Assembly (NCBI GenBank): GCA_904063045.1
Contig: CAJFCJ010000132.1
Coordinates: 1 to 31,763 of the forward strand
Length of the DNA: 31,763 nucleotides
Direction: 5' to 3'
Source of the DNA: Dimorphilus gyrociliatus
Taxonomy: Eukaryota > Annelida > Polychaeta > Dinophilidae
Both the position numbers and the translations under genes were made by a program. Positions 31,431 to 31,763 of this stretch are shown piece after piece. The notes below the pieces were generated by a model, which was given only the letters and a program-made list of their open reading frames with translations, was not told where the DNA came from and did not search any database. Positions within the stretch are counted from its first letter, which is position 1; the number at the start of each line of letters is the position of its first letter.

Positions 31431-31763
31431 CTAAGAAGTAATGCATAATACAAAATTTAATCAATGGTAGCTCCATCTGTCGGAGTATTTTTCATTTTTT
31501 TAAAACATACTGTAAAATCCTTTTTTAAGGTAATCTATTAGGTAATCATCTCTCTTTTGATTTAACCATTTCAAGGTTTATAGCACTGCAAACTCCTGCA
31601 AGAATTAAATTTAGGTTAGACAATTGAAAAAGAGAATAGCAATTTCTAAGAAAAGTTAATAAACTACTCACAAAGAAGAAAAGAAAGAATCTATGCATTT
31701 AGCATAGAACTCTTGTTGTTATCTTTGTTGTGTTTGTATCTTGTTGGTTACCATATGGAATTG
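31431..31763. other. No gene seen (window end)
   Basis: AT-rich sequence after the transposase relic, with no frame or repeat that I can support. Confidence 0.4.

Noticed and set aside
1-31763. CRISPR arrays, bacterial operons, tRNA or rRNA genes
   Set aside because: Introns, animal-type domains and LTR elements show eukaryotic DNA; no tRNA cloverleaf or rRNA stretch was recognised by eye.

Overview
The window is AT-rich nuclear DNA of an invertebrate-type animal. The evidence is metazoan extracellular domains (LDL-receptor class A, LRR plus seven-helix receptor, chitin-binding peritrophin, thrombospondin type 1, C1q-like, C-type-lectin-like and scavenger-receptor-like modules), GT-AG introns that are mostly 45-100 bp, TATA boxes and AATAAA signals, and many mobile-element remnants. 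I cannot name the species.

Layout. 1-1.07 kb: broken ribonuclease-inhibitor-type LRR exon (-). 1.5-1.9 kb: possible kinase remnant. 2.1-5.4 kb: a type C LGR-like receptor gene (-) with four LDLa modules, LRRs and seven helices, carrying an in-frame TAA before the last helix. 5.7-9.45 kb: two adjacent minus-strand genes for secreted, divergent lectin-like/SRCR-like proteins; the downstream one is interrupted by a small TIR element. 10.1-11.2 kb: a second LRR remnant (+), a cysteine-rich gene (-) and a second TIR element. 12.1-12.8 kb: a solo LTR of family B. 13.1-14.5 kb: an unrecognised multi-exon gene (-).

14.5-23.05 kb is dominated by a decayed Ty3/Gypsy-like, env-bearing retroelement (family A). 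A 565-bp LTR at 20390-20954 (+) is followed by a primer-binding site, a shortened gag and RT-RNase H on the plus strand. Integrase and Env lie on the minus strand immediately to its left, and an inverted LTR copy lies at 14479-15043. An intact 458-codon LRR ORF sits between the Env remnant and that LTR. All three internal stops in the pol reading frames are TGA.

23.05-26.3 kb holds further solo LTRs, including a family B LTR inserted into a family C LTR with a 5-bp target duplication; an uninterrupted family C copy nearby shows the pre-insertion site. 26.5-27.0 kb: a short secreted-protein fragment and a mariner transposase scrap. 28.05-30.17 kb: the best complete gene of the window, with TATA box, one 68-bp intron, a 623-residue secreted protein (two chitin-binding domains, TSP1, three C1q-like modules) and a poly(A) signal. 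30.6-31.4 kb: a decayed Tc1-like transposase.

The intact host genes mostly encode secreted or surface recognition proteins; no operon-like cooperation is shown. Exon boundaries were read by eye from splice motifs and frame continuity and need transcript support.
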